DNA of 64,000 bases, taken from assembly GCA_964494475.1 (NCBI GenBank), contig CAZBRS010000001.1, positions 1 through 64,000 of the forward strand, given 5' to 3'. Source of the stretch: CAZBRS01 sp964494475 (lineage in GTDB: Bacteria > Myxococcota_A > UBA9042 > CAZBRS01). Positions 48,808 to 58,963 of this stretch are shown piece after piece; within the stretch, counting starts at the first letter, position 1, and the number at the start of each line of letters is the position of its first letter. The position numbers and the translations under genes were made by a program. The notes beneath the pieces are model-generated. The model saw only the letters and a program-made list of their open reading frames with translations. It did no database searches and had not been told where the DNA came from.

Positions 48808-49868
48808 GCCGCGCCCTGGGGCTCGCGGTGGCTGCGTTCGTCCTGCTCGCGGCGCCCGGCAAGGCGCTCGCGGCCAAGCCCTCGAAGGTGGTGGGGTCGT
48901 GCAACTGGGTGGCCGAGAACGCCGACACGAACGAACTGAAGCGCCTGCTGAAGACGGCGGGTTTCAAGGCGCCCCCCGACTTCCGGGCGCTCATCGTGAA
49001 GACCACGCTGACGAAGAACGGCCGCGGCATCGCCGCGCAGCGGGTCTACGCGTGGGACAACCGGGCCTTCGACTTCCAGGGCTGGAACCCGGCCTCGACC
49101 GTCAAGCTGTACTCGGCCATCGGGGCCCTCGAGCGCGTGCGCGAGCTGGGCTTCGGGCCCGACGCGAAGATCACGTTCCACTACGCGCGGGGCGACCAGG
49201 CCTTCACCCTCCGCGATCTCATGGAGGCGGCCGTCCACTGGAGCGACAACGTCCCCCACAACCGCCTGGTCCAGCTGGCCGGCTTCGATCACCTGAACGG
49301 AAAGGTGCTGAAACGGCTCGGCATTCGCGACAGCTACGTGATGCGCGCCTACCAGTTGACCGACTGGCTGGCCGAGGGTCACGATCGATCCCTTCGGGAC
49401 GCGCCCGCCATCACGTTGCGGGAAGGGCGCAAGAAGAAGGAGCTGCCGGCCAGCCACGGCTCGGGCAAGTACCCCTGCGAGGGGGCCGCGTGCACGTCGC
49501 TGTCGGACCTGGCCAAGACCATGTGCGTGATGATGTTGCACGAGCAGCTGCCCCCCAAGCGCCGGCTGCGGCTCGGCGGCGACAGTCAGAGCGCGCACCT
49601 CAAGCTGCTGCGGCTCTCGATGGATCGCAAGCGCAAGGGCACCGACGATCCCGTCTGGGACGCCTTCGAGGGGGTCTTCCCCGCGCCGAAGTTCCGCCTG
49701 TTCCGCAAGGCGGGCTACTCCCAGGGCTGGCAGAGCGAGAACCTGTACGTCTACGCGCCCGGCACCCGCGTGCGCTGGCTGGTCACCCTGGCGGCCACCG
49801 GCGATCGCAGCGCCCTCACCGGCGCCGCCAAGGCCGTGGCCGCGCTGCTCTCCAAGCAGGGGTTGTAG
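48804..49868 (+). CDS. Exported class-A beta-lactamase-fold serine hydrolase
   Basis: 354 residues with a signal peptide (MSRALGLAVAAFVLLAAPGKALA). The three active-site elements of penicillin-recognising enzymes are present: SxxK as PASTVKLYSAIGA, SDN as HWSDNVPHNRL, and a KxG motif as RKAGYSQG. It is longer than class A beta-lactamases, and the omega-loop Glu is not obvious. It may be a transpeptidase- or esterase-like relative rather than a resistance enzyme. Overlap with the SUMF1-like gene suggests a joint periplasmic role. Confidence 0.8.
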   Translation: MSRALGLAVAAFVLLAAPGKALAAKPSKVVGSCNWVAENADTNELKRLLKTAGFKAPPDFRALIVKTTLTKNGRGIAAQRVYAWDNRAFDFQGWNPASTVKLYSAIGALERVRELGFGPDAKITFHYARGDQAFTLRDLMEAAVHWSDNVPHNRLVQLAGFDHLNGKVLKRLGIRDSYVMRAYQLTDWLAEGHDRSLRDAPAITLREGRKKKELPASHGSGKYPCEGAACTSLSDLAKTMCVMMLHEQLPPKRRLRLGGDSQSAHLKLLRLSMDRKRKGTDDPVWDAFEGVFPAPKFRLFRKAGYSQGWQSENLYVYAPGTRVRWLVTLAATGDRSALTGAAKAVAALLSKQGL

Positions 49869-49886
49869 GGGGCCTCCGCTTCGGGT

Positions 49887-52238
49887 TCATCTCGGCACCG
49901 ACGCCGGCGCCGCCGCCAGCTCGAACCGCAGCGTGTGCTCCCCGGTGAGCTGCCCGTGCGTGACGTAGGGCCCCGCCAGCGGCTGGCCGTCGAGGGTCAC
50001 GGCGGTCACGTACACGTTCTCGGGCGAGGCCGCGGGAGCTTCGATGACCAGCGTGCCGGCCGGCAGAGCGAGCTCGGCCCGCGTGAGCATGGGGCTGCCC
50101 AGCCAGTAGCGGTCGCTTCCGGCCACGGGGTAGAGGCCGAGCGCGGCGAAGACGTACCAGGCCGAGAGCGTGCCGGCGTCGTCGTTGCCCGCGAGCCCGT
50201 CGCGGCCCGTGCCGTACATGGTGTCGGCGATCGTGCGCACCCAGCGCTCGGCCAGGTCGGAGCGGCCGGCGTCGTGGAACAGGTAGGCGGCGTGGAGGTC
50301 GGGCTCGTTGCCCTGCCAGTACCACACGGGGGCGGGCAGGCCCAGGCGCGTGTAGGCCTCCCACTCGTCGAGGCCGCCCTGCAGGAAGGCCTCGAGGTCG
50401 GCCACCGCGGCCTGGGGGCCCCCGAGCAGGTCGATCAGGCCGGGCCCGTCGTGGGGCACCAGCCAGCGGTACTGCCTCGCGTTGCCCTCGGTGTAGTAGG
50501 GGTGCCAGTCGGCCTCGTCGAAGGGCTCGGCCCACGCGCCGTCGGCGTCGCGGCCGCGGAAGAAGCGCGTGGTGGGCTCGAAGACGTTCCGGTAGCTCTG
50601 CGCGCGTGCAGCGAAGCGCGCAGCGTCGGCGGTCTTGCCGAGGGCCAGCGCCAGGTTCGCGAGGCCGGCGTCCTCGGCGGCGTACTCGAGGGTGCGCGAG
50701 GTGGCGGCGTCGTCGCGATCGGCGGCCACGTAGCCGAGGCTCACGTAGTCGAGCACGGCCCGGCCGCGGCCCTCGACCTGGCTGCCGGGCGCCGTGGGGT
50801 GCTCGGCGATGGCGACCGCCGCCGCCCAGGCCTCCTCGGCGTCGAACCCGCGCAGGCCCCTGACGTAGGAGTCGGCCAGCACCACGTCGGCGTGCGAGCC
50901 GATCATGCAGTTGGTCTCGCGGGTCCACAGCGGCCAGCGGGGCAGGGCGCCCGCGTGGTCGGCCATGGCGAGCAGGCTCTGCACGAAGTCGAGCTGGCGC
51001 GAGGGGAAGAGCCACGTGAAGAGCGGGTGCACGGTGCGCCAGGTGTCCCACAGCGAGAAGTTCGTGTGGTAGGTGAAGCCGACGGCGGCGTGGATCGCGC
51101 CGTCGAGGCCCCGGTAGCGCCCGTCGGCGTCGGTGAAGAGGTCGGGCATCTGCAGCACGTGGTAGAGCGCCGTGGCCAGCTTCACCTGCTGCGCCGGGCT
51201 GCCGCCCCACAGCCGGAGCGGGGCCAGCTCGGCGCGCCAGAGCTCGCGCGCCGCCGCGCGCACCTCGTCGAGGCCCCAGGCGGGGTGCTCGGCCTCGAGG
51301 TTGGCCCTCGCGCCCGCGGCGTCGACGAACGACATGCCCACGCGGGCCTGCACCGACGTGACGTCGGCGGCGAAGCGCAGCCAGGCGCCGACGGTCGGCC
51401 CGGAGACGTCGAGCTCGGTCGAGTATACGCCGTCGCTCCACGTCCCCGCCTCCGCGAAGGGCAGGTCGAAGCGGGCGACGAACCAGACCTTCGCGCCGCC
51501 CGAGAACTGGCCGGCGAGGTCGGTGAAGCCCCGCACCTCGCGGGCGTGGGCGTCGACGGTGACCGCGGCGTCGGTCGCCAGCGCGCCGGCCGCGCCCCGC
51601 CCGAGGTCGACGAGCAGCAGGGGCGTGTCCGCGGCGCCGGGGCCCCAGGTGTAGCGATGGGCGCCGGTGCGCGGCGTGGCCGAGAGCTCGACGGTCACGT
51701 CGGGCTCGACGAGGCGCACGCCGTAGAAGCCGGGCGCGGCGGTCTCGGAGGGGCGGTCGAGGGTGGCGCGGTAGCCCGGGGGCGCCGTCCTCGCCGCGTT
51801 CATGGCGCCCCGGGCGGGCGCGAAGCGCACGTGTCCGGCGTCGGGGATGCCCGTGCCCTGCAGGCGCACGTGGCTGAAGCCGAGGACCAGCGGATCGTCG
51901 GCGTGGTAACCGCTGCAGTGGTTGGCGCCGGCGGCGCCCCCGGCCTGCGTCGTGTCGGGCCCGAGCTTCACGAGGCCGAAGGGGGTGGCGGCCGCGGGGC
52001 TGTCGCTACCGGCGTGGAACCACAGGCCGCCGCTGCCGATGAAGGGGTCGGCCAGCCCCACCAGGTCGAGCGGCAGATTGGCCTCGGGTCCCACGTCCGG
52101 GCTCGCTTCGAGCACGTCGTCCGGGCCCGGATTGAGCTCGGCTCCCCCGTCGCCTCCGCCCGCACCCCCGCCACCGCACGCGGCCAACAGCAGCCCGGCC
52201 ATCCAAGTCGCCCACCCTCGCGCGGCGTTCGCGCCCAT
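49887..52238 (-). CDS. GH92-family alpha-mannosidase-like lipoprotein
   Basis: 783 residues. A lipoprotein signal (TWMAGLLLAAC) and Gly/Asp-rich linker lead into a glycoside hydrolase family 92 body: VGLADPFIGSGGLWFHAGSDSPAAATPFG at the N-terminal beta-sandwich, CSGYHADDPLVLGFSHVRLQGTG, and in the helical catalytic domain PLFTWLFPSRQ and LAGNDDAGTLSAWYVF. GH92 enzymes are calcium-dependent exo-alpha-mannosidases acting on N-glycans and mannans. GAGGAGGAG precedes the ATG. It is divergent from the S46 peptidase gene. Confidence 0.93.
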   Translation of the reverse strand: MGANAARGWATWMAGLLLAACGGGGAGGGDGGAELNPGPDDVLEASPDVGPEANLPLDLVGLADPFIGSGGLWFHAGSDSPAAATPFGLVKLGPDTTQAGGAAGANHCSGYHADDPLVLGFSHVRLQGTGIPDAGHVRFAPARGAMNAARTAPPGYRATLDRPSETAAPGFYGVRLVEPDVTVELSATPRTGAHRYTWGPGAADTPLLLVDLGRGAAGALATDAAVTVDAHAREVRGFTDLAGQFSGGAKVWFVARFDLPFAEAGTWSDGVYSTELDVSGPTVGAWLRFAADVTSVQARVGMSFVDAAGARANLEAEHPAWGLDEVRAAARELWRAELAPLRLWGGSPAQQVKLATALYHVLQMPDLFTDADGRYRGLDGAIHAAVGFTYHTNFSLWDTWRTVHPLFTWLFPSRQLDFVQSLLAMADHAGALPRWPLWTRETNCMIGSHADVVLADSYVRGLRGFDAEEAWAAAVAIAEHPTAPGSQVEGRGRAVLDYVSLGYVAADRDDAATSRTLEYAAEDAGLANLALALGKTADAARFAARAQSYRNVFEPTTRFFRGRDADGAWAEPFDEADWHPYYTEGNARQYRWLVPHDGPGLIDLLGGPQAAVADLEAFLQGGLDEWEAYTRLGLPAPVWYWQGNEPDLHAAYLFHDAGRSDLAERWVRTIADTMYGTGRDGLAGNDDAGTLSAWYVFAALGLYPVAGSDRYWLGSPMLTRAELALPAGTLVIEAPAASPENVYVTAVTLDGQPLAGPYVTHGQLTGEHTLRFELAAAPASVPR

Positions 52239-52308
52239 GGTCGCTCCTCCTCGATCTCAGGCTCTGACGTACCACGTCAGGGCCGCCGCGATCGATAGAA
52301 ATCCAGGG

Positions 52309-52336
52309 GTGACGAATCGGGAAAATTGACTATGCT
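52309..52336 (+). promoter_or_regulatory. Possible promoter of the S46 peptidase operon
   Basis: GTGACG (52309-52314), 16 bases, TATGCT (52331-52336), in an AT-rich patch 30 bases before the GTG start at 52367. Confidence 0.35.
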
Positions 52337-52366
52337 GGGCCCAACGCACAAACCGAGAGTGATGCG

Positions 52367-54411
52367 GTGCGAACCATCGTCGTCTTCGTTGCTGTCCTGC
52401 TCGGCAGGGGGGCCCTCGCCGATGAGGGCATGTGGACCTTCGACGCCTTCCCGTCGGCCCTGGTCGGCGAGCGCCACGGCTTCTCGCCCGACGCGGCCTG
52501 GCTCGAACACGTGCGGTTGTCGTCCGTGCGCCTGGCGGCCGGATGTTCGGGCTCCTTCGTGTCTCCCGAAGGGCTGGTCCTCACGAACCACCACTGCGCC
52601 GTCGGCTGCATCGAGCGGGTGTCGAGCGCCGAGCGCGACCTCGTGTCCGACGGCTTCGTCGCCGCCACGGGCGCCGACGAGCTCCGTTGCCCGGGCATGG
52701 AGGTGAACGTCCTCGTGGGCATCGACGACGTGACCGACCGCGTGCGCGCCGCCACGACCGGCAAGGAGGGGGCGGCGTTCTCCGAGGCCCGGCGCGGCGC
52801 AATCGCCGAGCTCGAGCGCGCCTGCGCCACCGCCGACCAGGTGCGCTGCGACGTCGTCTCGCTCTACCACGGCGGCCTCTACCACCTGTACCGCTACCGG
52901 CGCCACCAGGACGTCCGGCTGGTGTTCGCGCCCGAGGTGGCCGTCGCCTTCTATGGCGGCGACCCCGACAACTTCATGTTCCCGCGCTACGATCTCGACG
53001 TGTCGTTCCTGCGAGTCTACGAGGGAGACCGGCCGCTCAGGCCCGAGCATTGGCTGCGCTGGTCCGCCTCCGGGGCCGCGGAGGGAGAGCTCACGTTCAC
53101 CTCGGGCCACCCGGGGCGCACCAGCCGCCAGAACACGATCGCGCAGCTCCTCTTCCAACGCGACGTCGTGCTGCCCGAGCGCCTGTTCTGGATGCTCGAG
53201 GCCTTCGGGTGGCTCGAGCAGTTCGCGGCCCGCGGGCCCGAGGAGGCGCGCGTTTCGGGCACCCTGCGCTTCGGGCTGGCCAACGGGATCAAGGCGCTGC
53301 GCGGCATGCGCGGCGCCCTGGTCGATGCGGCCTTCGTCGCCGGCCTGGTGGCGAGAGAAGACGCGCTCCGCGCCCGCGTGGCGGCCGACCCCGAGCTGAC
53401 GCGCCGCTACGGCGACGCCTGGGACCGCGTCGCGGCGGGTGTCGAGCGCGCCAGGCAGCAACGCACGCGCTTCCTGGCGCTCGAGGGAGGGTTGGGCTTG
53501 TCGTCGCGCCTCTTCGACCTGGCGCGAGCGCTCGTGCGCGCGGCGGCCGAGCTGAAGAAGCCCAACGCGTCGCGCCTCGACGAGTTCTCGGAGTCCCGGT
53601 TGCCGGCGCTGCGGCACGATCTGGCGAGCCCGGCGCCCATCTCGGCGGCCCTCGAGGTCGAGCGCCTCACCTTCTCGCTCACCAAGCTGGAACAGCTCCT
53701 CGGCCCCGACGATCCGCTGGTCCGGAAGGTGCTGGCCGCCGAGGGTCCGCGCGGGGTGAGCGCGCGCGTCGTGGCCGGCACGCGCCTGGCCGACGTGGCC
53801 GTGCGCCAGGCGCTCCTCGACGGGGGACAGGCCGCGATCGACGCCAGCGACGATCCCATGATCCGGCTGGCCCGCGACGTCGACGCCGAGGCTCGGGCGG
53901 TGCGCCAGCGCTTCGAGGCCGAGGTCGTGGCCGAGCTCGACGCCGGCACCGAGCGGGTGGCCGGGGCGCGCTTCGCGGTCTTCGGCACGTCGACGTACCC
54001 CGACGCCACGTTCTCACTGCGTCTCAGCTTCGGCCGGGTCGAGGGCTGGCAGGAGGGCGAGCGAACGGTCGCGCCGTTCACGACCCTCGGGGGCGCCTTC
54101 CTCCGCCACACGGGCGCCGCTCCGTTCGCCCTGCCGGCCTCGTGGTTGAAGGCCCGCGACCTGCTGGCGCTCACCACGCCCCTGAACCTGTGCACCTCCA
54201 ACGACATCGTGGGCGGAAACTCGGGCTCGCCGCTCGTCAACCGCGCGGCCGAGGTGGTGGGGCTCATCTTCGACGGCAACCTGCCGAGCCTCGGCGGCGA
54301 CTACGGCTTCGACGCCGCGAGCAATCGCGCCGTGGCGGTCGACGTGCGCGGCGTGGTCGAGGCGCTGCGGGTCGTGTACCGGGCCGAGCGGCTGCTCTCC
54401 GAGTTGGCTCC

Positions 54412-54415
<4 letters not shown>
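52367..54415 (+). CDS. S46-family dipeptidyl-peptidase (DPP7/DPP11-like)
   Basis: 682 residues with a signal peptide (start GTG; MRTIVVFVAVLLGRGALA). Peptidase family S46 of chymotrypsin fold: catalytic His in LVLTNHHCAVGC, Asp in FYGGDPDNFMFPRYDLDVSF, and Ser in NDIVGGNSGSPLVN. Such enzymes are periplasmic or surface dipeptidyl-peptidases that release dipeptides from protein N-termini, supporting growth on peptides. It overlaps the tldD start by four bases (ATGA), so the three genes S46-tldD-tldE form an operon. Confidence 0.95.
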
Positions 54416-55835
<1,420 letters not shown>

Positions 55836-55839
<4 letters not shown>

Positions 55840-57170
55840 GCTCGTGGCGGCGCGCCGAGCTTCGTCGGGTGGCCGAGCGCGCGCTGCAGGGGGCGCTCTC
55901 GCGGGGGGCCACGGCAGCCTCGGCGGGCGTTCGGCGAACGCGCGCGCGTTCGTTCGAGCGGCGCGACGGAAACCTCGAGAAGATCGAGGAGTCCGTCTCG
56001 AACGCGTTGACGATCAAGCTGTATCATCGCGGCCGGTACGGCGTCTTCAGCACCTCGGACGTGCGTTCCGAGCCGCTCGATCGCTTCCTCGACCGCGCGT
56101 TCGAGCTCGTGGGCGCGCTGCTGCCCGACCCGTTGCGCGCGCTGCCCGATCCCGCGCTCTACCGGGGTGCGACGCGGCGACCTCTCGACCTCGCCGACGA
56201 CGCGCCGCTTCCCGATCCGCGCGAGCTCATCGACGTGCTGGCGACCCTCGAAGCGGGCGCGCTCCGCGCGGTCCGGGGGTGCGACGTGGCGGCCGTCGAG
56301 ACCGAAGCGACCGACGAGTCCACGACCGCCGTGCTGCTGCACTCCGACGGGTTCCACGCGTCGCGCGAGTCCACGGTGTGCGGCCTGGCGTCCTCGGTCG
56401 CCCTCTGCGACGCCGATGGCAGGCGACCGGTCGACCGGTGGTCCACGGCGGCCCGGCGGCGCGAGCACCTCGACGACGCCGCGACCGGCGGTCGGCTCAC
56501 CGGGGAGCGGGCCCTGACCCGCCTGGGCGCGTCTCCGATCGAGACCGGGCGCTGCGCCGTGGTGGTCGAGGCCCGCGCTGCGCAGAGGCTCGTCCTCGCG
56601 CTCCTCGACGCCCTGAAGGGCCCGAACCTCGCGCAGCGACGCTCGTTCCTGGTCGACCGGCTGGGCACGCGCGTGGGCTCCGAACGGCTCACGCTCCACG
56701 ACGACCCGTGGGTCGCCGGCGGGCTCGGCTCGCGCCGCTGCGACGGCGAAGGCCTCGCCGCGCGACCGCGCGTGCTGATCGAGGGGGGCGTGCTGCGCGG
56801 CCTGCTGCTCGACACGTACAACGCGCGCAAGCTGGGGCAAGCCCCGACCTCGGGCAGCCCGTCGAACACGGTGCTGGTCCCCGGGCTGCACGATTTGGCA
56901 GGCCTGCTGGCGGCGCTCGGCAGTGGCCTGCTCGTGACCGGCTTCCTCGGGGGCAACGTGAACGCGACCACGGGTGACTTCTCGTTCGGCGTCATCGGCT
57001 CGACCGTCGAGGGCGGGCGCGTCGGGAGGGCCGTGGCGGGCTCGAACCTCTCGGGCAACCTGCTCGAGCTCTTCGGCAGCCTGGTCGAGGTGGGCGCCGA
57101 CCCCTACCTGGCGTCTCGCCTGCGGGTGCCGTCGCTGCGGTTCTCCGAGGTGCAGGTCTCGGGGCGTTGA
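55836..57170 (+). CDS. pmbA: TldE/PmbA-family protein
   Basis: 444 residues. This subunit lacks the HExxxH metal motif of TldD, as expected for TldE/PmbA. Visible family blocks are SVSNALTIKLYHRGRYGVFSTSD, LLLDTYNARKLGQAPTSGSP, and the C-terminal GNVNATTGDFSFGVIGSTVEGG with NLSGNLLELFG. It completes the S46-tldD-tldE operon and runs tail to tail with the CoA-transferase gene with only seven bases between. Confidence 0.93.
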
Positions 57171-57177
57171 CCTTCGA

Positions 57178-58833
57178 TCAGGCGACGACGCGCAGTTCTC
57201 GGTTCGCTTCGCTCTTCAACCAGTCGCGGAAGCGCGGATCGGCCACCGAGATCAGGGCCTTGACCAGTTGAGACTGGCTGCAGCCCGAGAGCTGGACCAC
57301 GCCGAACTCGGTGGCCAGGAAGAAGCGCGCCGAGTTGCGGCCGCCCGTGATGTCGGGTCCGATGAGGCTGATGGGCGTGCCCTCGGGCGTGTAGGGCAGG
57401 ATGGACGACTGCAGCTTGCCGTCGAACGAGGTGTGCGTGCTCTTCATGCAGAGGTAGGCCACGCCACCGTTCGCCAGCCCGCGGTGGATCATGGCCGAGC
57501 CGCCGATGCCCGAGTGGTGGTTGCGCCCGCGGCCCCCGGCGTTCACCTGCCCGTGGAAGTCGATGGAGAGGCAGTTGTTGATGCCGAGGCCCCCGTAGAA
57601 CGCCTCGGAGACGACCACGCGCGACGCGGGCGCCATGATCACGGCGTCGTTGTGGTCGAGCTTGTCGTAGAAGTCGCTGCCGTCCTCGCACACCGAGAAC
57701 GTGGCCACGATCTTGCCGTCGAGGGGCGTGCGCCGGCCGTCGCGCTCGATGAAGTGCGAGCCGTCGATCTTGCCGGCCTCGAAGAGGCCGAGGGTGAACG
57801 GCTCGAGCATCTCGGTGTAGACCCGGCCGCGCCACGACGACTGCTTCAACCCCCGGATGGCCAGCACGCCGGTGCCCCCGAAGCCCACCTGGAGCGCGCG
57901 ACCGGCGGTCCACGCGAGGTTCTGCTCGATGTGGTTCACCACGTGGTCGGCGATGGTGACCTCTCGGGGGTCGGGGTTCTCGAAGCTGTTGGGGGGCAGC
58001 GCCGGGATGCGCGCGTCGTCGTGCACGACGAAGAGGCGGCCGTCGCGCGCGGCGTCCTTGAACGCGTCGGCGTGGAGGGTGTTGGTCGCGTCGCCGTAGC
58101 CGCGCACGAAGGGGTAGCGCGGGTTCACGTAGAGCAGGATGCGCATCTCGGGGTCGGCCAGGCCGCGCTCCAGCACTTCGCTGTTCACGCCGTTGGCGGG
58201 GCCGTGGCTCATCTCGCCGTGCTCGTCGGGCGGTGTCATGACCAGCACGAACGCGTCGACCTTGCGCTTGCCCTCGGCGTCGTAGGCCAGCGCGCCCACG
58301 CCGTCGGGGAAGTGCACCGAGTGCATGTCGGTGATGCCCATGCGGGAGGTGTTGCGCTCGATGTAATCGGGGAACATCGCGCTCGTGAGCGGGTTCGTCG
58401 GGATCACGATGTTCTGGACCGCGCCCATGAAGCCCGCCACGAAGTGGATGCGCCGGGCGCGGAGCTCTTCGTAGTGGGCCACGAGCTTCTGCAGGCCTTC
58501 GAGCTTGCGGGTGGTCTGGTTGAACCGGCGGGCCAGGTTCGAGAGCAGCGAGAAGCTCGAGAACTTGTCGGCCAGCTCGGGCAGCAGCCCCCGGCTGGCC
58601 ATGGTCTCGCCGAGCAGCAGCTTGTGCGGCGACATGAAGAGCGCCTGCACGAACGTGACGTCGGTGATGTCGGAGCGCTGGATGTGCTCCCAGACCGCGT
58701 CGTAGAAGGCGTGGGGCTCCGACGTGGCGAAGCCCGACGCGATGCGGGCGCCCGGTATCACGATGGACTGAAGGGCTTGTTCGTGGCTGACGACGCGCTG
58801 CTCGAGGTGGGCGGGAAGGGGAACCTGACGCAT
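57178..58833 (-). CDS. Acetyl-CoA hydrolase/transferase family CoA-transferase
   Basis: 551 residues of the acetyl-CoA hydrolase / 4-hydroxybutyrate CoA-transferase family. The N-terminal domain has ASGFATSEPHAFYDAVWEH; the C-terminal domain has LQVGFGGTGVLAIRGL, PLDGKIVATFSV and the Gly-rich NHHSGIGGSAMIHRGLANGG. The specific acyl donor is unknown (acetate, succinate, butyrate or 4-hydroxybutyrate types are all possible). GGGAGG lies four bases before the ATG at 58833. A strong promoter and palindromic operator upstream indicate control by a TetR-like or similar repressor. Confidence 0.9.
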   Translation of the reverse strand: MRQVPLPAHLEQRVVSHEQALQSIVIPGARIASGFATSEPHAFYDAVWEHIQRSDITDVTFVQALFMSPHKLLLGETMASRGLLPELADKFSSFSLLSNLARRFNQTTRKLEGLQKLVAHYEELRARRIHFVAGFMGAVQNIVIPTNPLTSAMFPDYIERNTSRMGITDMHSVHFPDGVGALAYDAEGKRKVDAFVLVMTPPDEHGEMSHGPANGVNSEVLERGLADPEMRILLYVNPRYPFVRGYGDATNTLHADAFKDAARDGRLFVVHDDARIPALPPNSFENPDPREVTIADHVVNHIEQNLAWTAGRALQVGFGGTGVLAIRGLKQSSWRGRVYTEMLEPFTLGLFEAGKIDGSHFIERDGRRTPLDGKIVATFSVCEDGSDFYDKLDHNDAVIMAPASRVVVSEAFYGGLGINNCLSIDFHGQVNAGGRGRNHHSGIGGSAMIHRGLANGGVAYLCMKSTHTSFDGKLQSSILPYTPEGTPISLIGPDITGGRNSARFFLATEFGVVQLSGCSQSQLVKALISVADPRFRDWLKSEANRELRVVA

Positions 58834-58899
58834 GGAACCTCCCTGGGGCGCCGCCGGGGTCCGAGGAACGACCAGGGCCGTCGGGGCGCCCGCGAGCGC

Positions 58900-58928
58900 A
58901 ACGTACCGGCGTAGACGCACTGCGTCAA
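58900..58928 (-). promoter_or_regulatory. Predicted promoter of the CoA-transferase gene
   Basis: TTGACG (58928-58923), 17 bases, TACGTT (58905-58900), 67 bases before the ATG at 58833 on the minus strand. Confidence 0.5.
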
Positions 58929-58930
58929 GT

Positions 58931-58955
58931 AGAAGTTAACCGATTGGTTACTTCT
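58931..58955. promoter_or_regulatory. Palindromic operator, probably for a TetR-type repressor
   Basis: TAACCGATTGGTTA (58937-58950) is a perfect TAACC/GGTTA palindrome with four central bases. Extended arms AGAAG (58931-58935) and CTTCT (58951-58955) also pair. It lies directly upstream of the -35 box of the CoA-transferase promoter and is the most AT-rich patch locally. TetR/AcrR-family regulators of acyl-CoA metabolism bind sites of this shape; no regulator gene is adjacent. Confidence 0.55.
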
Positions 58956-58963
58956 GACGGGGA

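Noticed and set aside
48804..49868. Beta-lactam resistance gene
   Set aside because: The active-site motifs are present, but length and surroundings do not support a dedicated resistance enzyme, and the omega-loop Glu is not evident.
49887..52298. Long plus-strand open frame opposite the GH92 gene
   Set aside because: It shows no recognisable domains and is the complement of a clear GH92 gene with a lipoprotein signal.
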